A stretch of 33,075 nt of DNA from Vitrella brassicaformis. Lineage: Eukaryota; Sar; Vitrellaceae. The DNA lies in the NCBI GenBank assembly GCA_001179505.1, contig CDMY01000553.1, positions 301,853 to 334,927 on the forward strand, given 5' to 3'. The notes under the pieces were generated by a model. It was given only the letters and a program-made list of their open reading frames with translations. It made no database searches and was not told where the DNA came from. This document shows, in pieces, positions 31,505 through 33,075 of this stretch. The position numbers were made by a program, and so were the translations under genes. Every line of letters begins with the position of its first letter. Position 1 is the stretch's first letter.

Positions 31505-32816
31505 CAGAGTCGATAGTGTACTACACGTCTGTCGGGTACAAGGAGCTGATCGAGGCCAAGGGGTGGGTCAAGTGGTCCATGAAGAACGTCCTGCCCATGG
31601 TCTTCTCAATCAACGCCGTCAACCGAGCACTCTCACACTCCATGAGCATGACCAGCATCAGATACCCACCCTCCGTCAGACAAACAACACCACACACGCA
31701 CACTCCAGTCGGCTGTGTCTATCTCTCTCCCTCCGTGTCTTTCTCTCTCTGTCTGCAGCTCGACGAGACCCTCGTTGGTCGCTCGCACATCCCCGGGGCC
31801 ATTCAGCCCGGCCAGAGGGCACCTGATGCCTACCTGGGGATGGTACACACAACACACAACACCTCCCTGTGTATGTCTTGCTGCATGCCCTGTGTGTGTG
31901 TCTGTGTCAGATCAACGAGAAGCGCGGCACCGAGTTCGTCCGTCTGCACCAGCTGCTGGCCACGCCACACAGCTCTCTACTGCTGCTGGTCCGAGTGCCC
32001 ATGACGGGCGAGTCGGAGCAGAAGGGCTTCATCGGCTGGCTCGGCGAGATGCTCGGCGCACACCAGGCTAGGAAGGACCCAGGAGGTAGGCATGGCATAC
32101 GTTGACACACACACACATGACGCCAACACACAGAGACACACACAGAGAGAGATCTTTTCCCCATGTCTGTCTGTCTGTCTGTGTCTGTCTGTCAGTTGCC
32201 CGAGCGTTGGAGAGTGCCGTGCATCTGTCTGCCGACGTGTCTCGGCGCACCGGGGTGCCCTCTCGTTCGCCCCACACCGGCACCCGGCTGCTGCTGATTT
32301 TTACGGCAGGCAAAGCCAGCATCGTCCCGAGCGTCACGCGACGCAAGGACGGCATGGAGGGCGGCTCCCTGCTGCACATGCTGCAGAACGTGCACCAACA
32401 CTTTGCAAGAAGGTTCGGTGGGATGGGGGCTGAGGGAGGGCATACACAAGGCTCCGTGTTTGTGTATGGGTGGGTGCCTGTGTGTCTGTCGGGTCAGCAT
32501 TGGTTTGTCTCGCGAGGACCTGCTGATCGCCTGGGATGTGGACGGCGAAGTGGTCAAGAACTACAAGCTGGCGACGCAGCTGGACCCGTTCGACCATTCT
32601 GGGGCATTCGTCTCTATTCGACCTGATGGATACGTCAGCCACCACGGTGAGTGAGTGGGTGAGGGCGTATGTGTGTGTGAATGGCTTCATAGCTACTGTG
32701 ATGGGGGAGTGGATGCGTTGTGGCTTGTGTGTGTGTGTGTGTGTGTGAGCGTAGGTCTGATGGACGACCACGAGGCCACCGACAGCTACATCGCTGCCCT
32801 GGATAAGCTCTTCTAG
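29274..32816 (+). CDS. FAD-dependent aromatic-ring-type monooxygenase (PHBH/phenol hydroxylase class)
   Basis: Eighteen exons close in phase to 658 residues, starting with a seven-base coding exon (29274-29280) and ending 32755-32816 (TAG). The main ones are 29343-29424, 29504-29595, 29684-29764, 29868-30037, 30142-30253, 30379-30550, 30742-30856, 30960-31087, 31322-31405, 31508-31674, 31911-32085, 32196-32412 and 32498-32646. The FAD-binding GAGPTG is at residues 14-19, the DG motif GCDGARS at 187-193, and GDAAHIHPP (the GD motif) at 322-330, followed by [33 protein letters not shown] and QSETERIL are family-typical. The C-terminus ends with a thioredoxin-like region carrying RPDGYV, as in phenol 2-monooxygenases. 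The enzyme class hydroxylates aromatic or quinone substrates with NAD(P)H and O2; the substrate here is unknown. The fourth intron appears to be GC-AG (G|GCAAGA at 29765). No targeting sequence is obvious. Confidence 0.93.
31422..31452. repeat. CA then GA dinucleotide array in an intron
   Basis: CA units pass into GA units, followed by a GT array (about 31480-31504) just before the acceptor of the same monooxygenase intron. The pattern matches the array at 19767. Confidence 0.85.
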
Positions 32817-33075
32817 TGGTTTTGGCCTTGAAGCTCTAGTGCCAGTCTAGTCTAGTCTAGTTTCCTGCCTCAGTCTGTGTGTCCTCTGTGTGTGTGTGTG
32901 TGTGTGTTTGTGTGGATCTGTGTCGATCTATGTGCAAACGCGACAACCGCGGCGCGGCGCGGAGCTCATCCCCCCTGCCGCTGGCTTGTGGGTGGTATGT
33001 GGGTGCACACAGACCAGACCGGCCCCCACACACACAGCAATGCAATGGGTCACTCACCGTATGAGTGCGTGGGCG
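32817..33075. other. 3' flank of the monooxygenase gene
   Basis: The flank holds a short CTAGT array (about 32842-32861), a GT array (about 32888-32908) and a GCGGCGCGG-type GC-rich stretch at about 32948. No gene is seen before the window ends. Confidence 0.5.

Noticed and set aside
1-33075. tRNA or rRNA genes
   Set aside because: I saw no A/B-box-like tRNA pattern with a cloverleaf and no conserved rRNA blocks on either strand.

Overview
This is eukaryotic nuclear DNA, most likely from a chromerid alga close to V.brassicaformis; that assignment is inference from gene style and content, not from a marker gene. The genes have many small exons and short introns (mostly 55-170 nt). Acceptors are often preceded by TGTCTG or GTGTG tracts, and the coding sequence is GC-rich. 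The families present (multi-AP2 protein, KCTD-type BTB fused to TLDc, 2OG-Fe(II) oxygenase, multi-exon flavoprotein monooxygenase) also suit an alveolate alga. I rebuilt the genes by matching donor/acceptor pairs and codon phase between exons. Where every phase closes and the total length divides by three, I treat the model as good.

Layout, left to right, with strict strand alternation: (1) minus, a five-AP2-domain protein, 207-2915; (2) plus, a double BTB + TLDc protein, 3321-5300; (3) minus, a Ulp1/SENP-like C48 peptidase, 6569-9971, with frame problems; (4) plus, an unrecognised protein, 10723-12748, its 5' part lost in a 300-N gap; (5) minus, an ethylene-receptor-like membrane protein, 13133-16703; (6) plus, a TDP2-like phosphodiesterase, 16814-18701; (7) minus, a gene remnant, 19622-20111; (8) plus, a 2OG-Fe(II) oxygenase, 20379-22233; (9) minus, an F-box-like unknown protein, 23850-25208; (10) plus, a dienelactone hydrolase family protein, 25603-27250; (11) minus, a small two-pass membrane protein, 28157-29244; (12) plus, an FAD-dependent aromatic-ring-type monooxygenase, 29274-32816. 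Divergent neighbours are separated by 29-405 bp (about 750 bp where the gap lies). Convergent neighbours are separated by 0.4-1.6 kb of DNA rich in microsatellites.

The most notable gene is number 5. It has the three-helix ethylene-binding sensor with the Asp, Tyr, Cys and His positions known from plant ETR1, but instead of a histidine kinase it carries about 600 residues I cannot assign. The TDP2-like gene beside it, across a 110-bp divergent spacer, has Ala in place of a catalytic Asp. An inverted duplication of about 145 bp links the oxygenase gene to the neighbouring minus-strand remnant. I see no shared pathway among these genes, apart from two enzymes (10 and 12) whose families include members of aromatic-compound degradation pathways.
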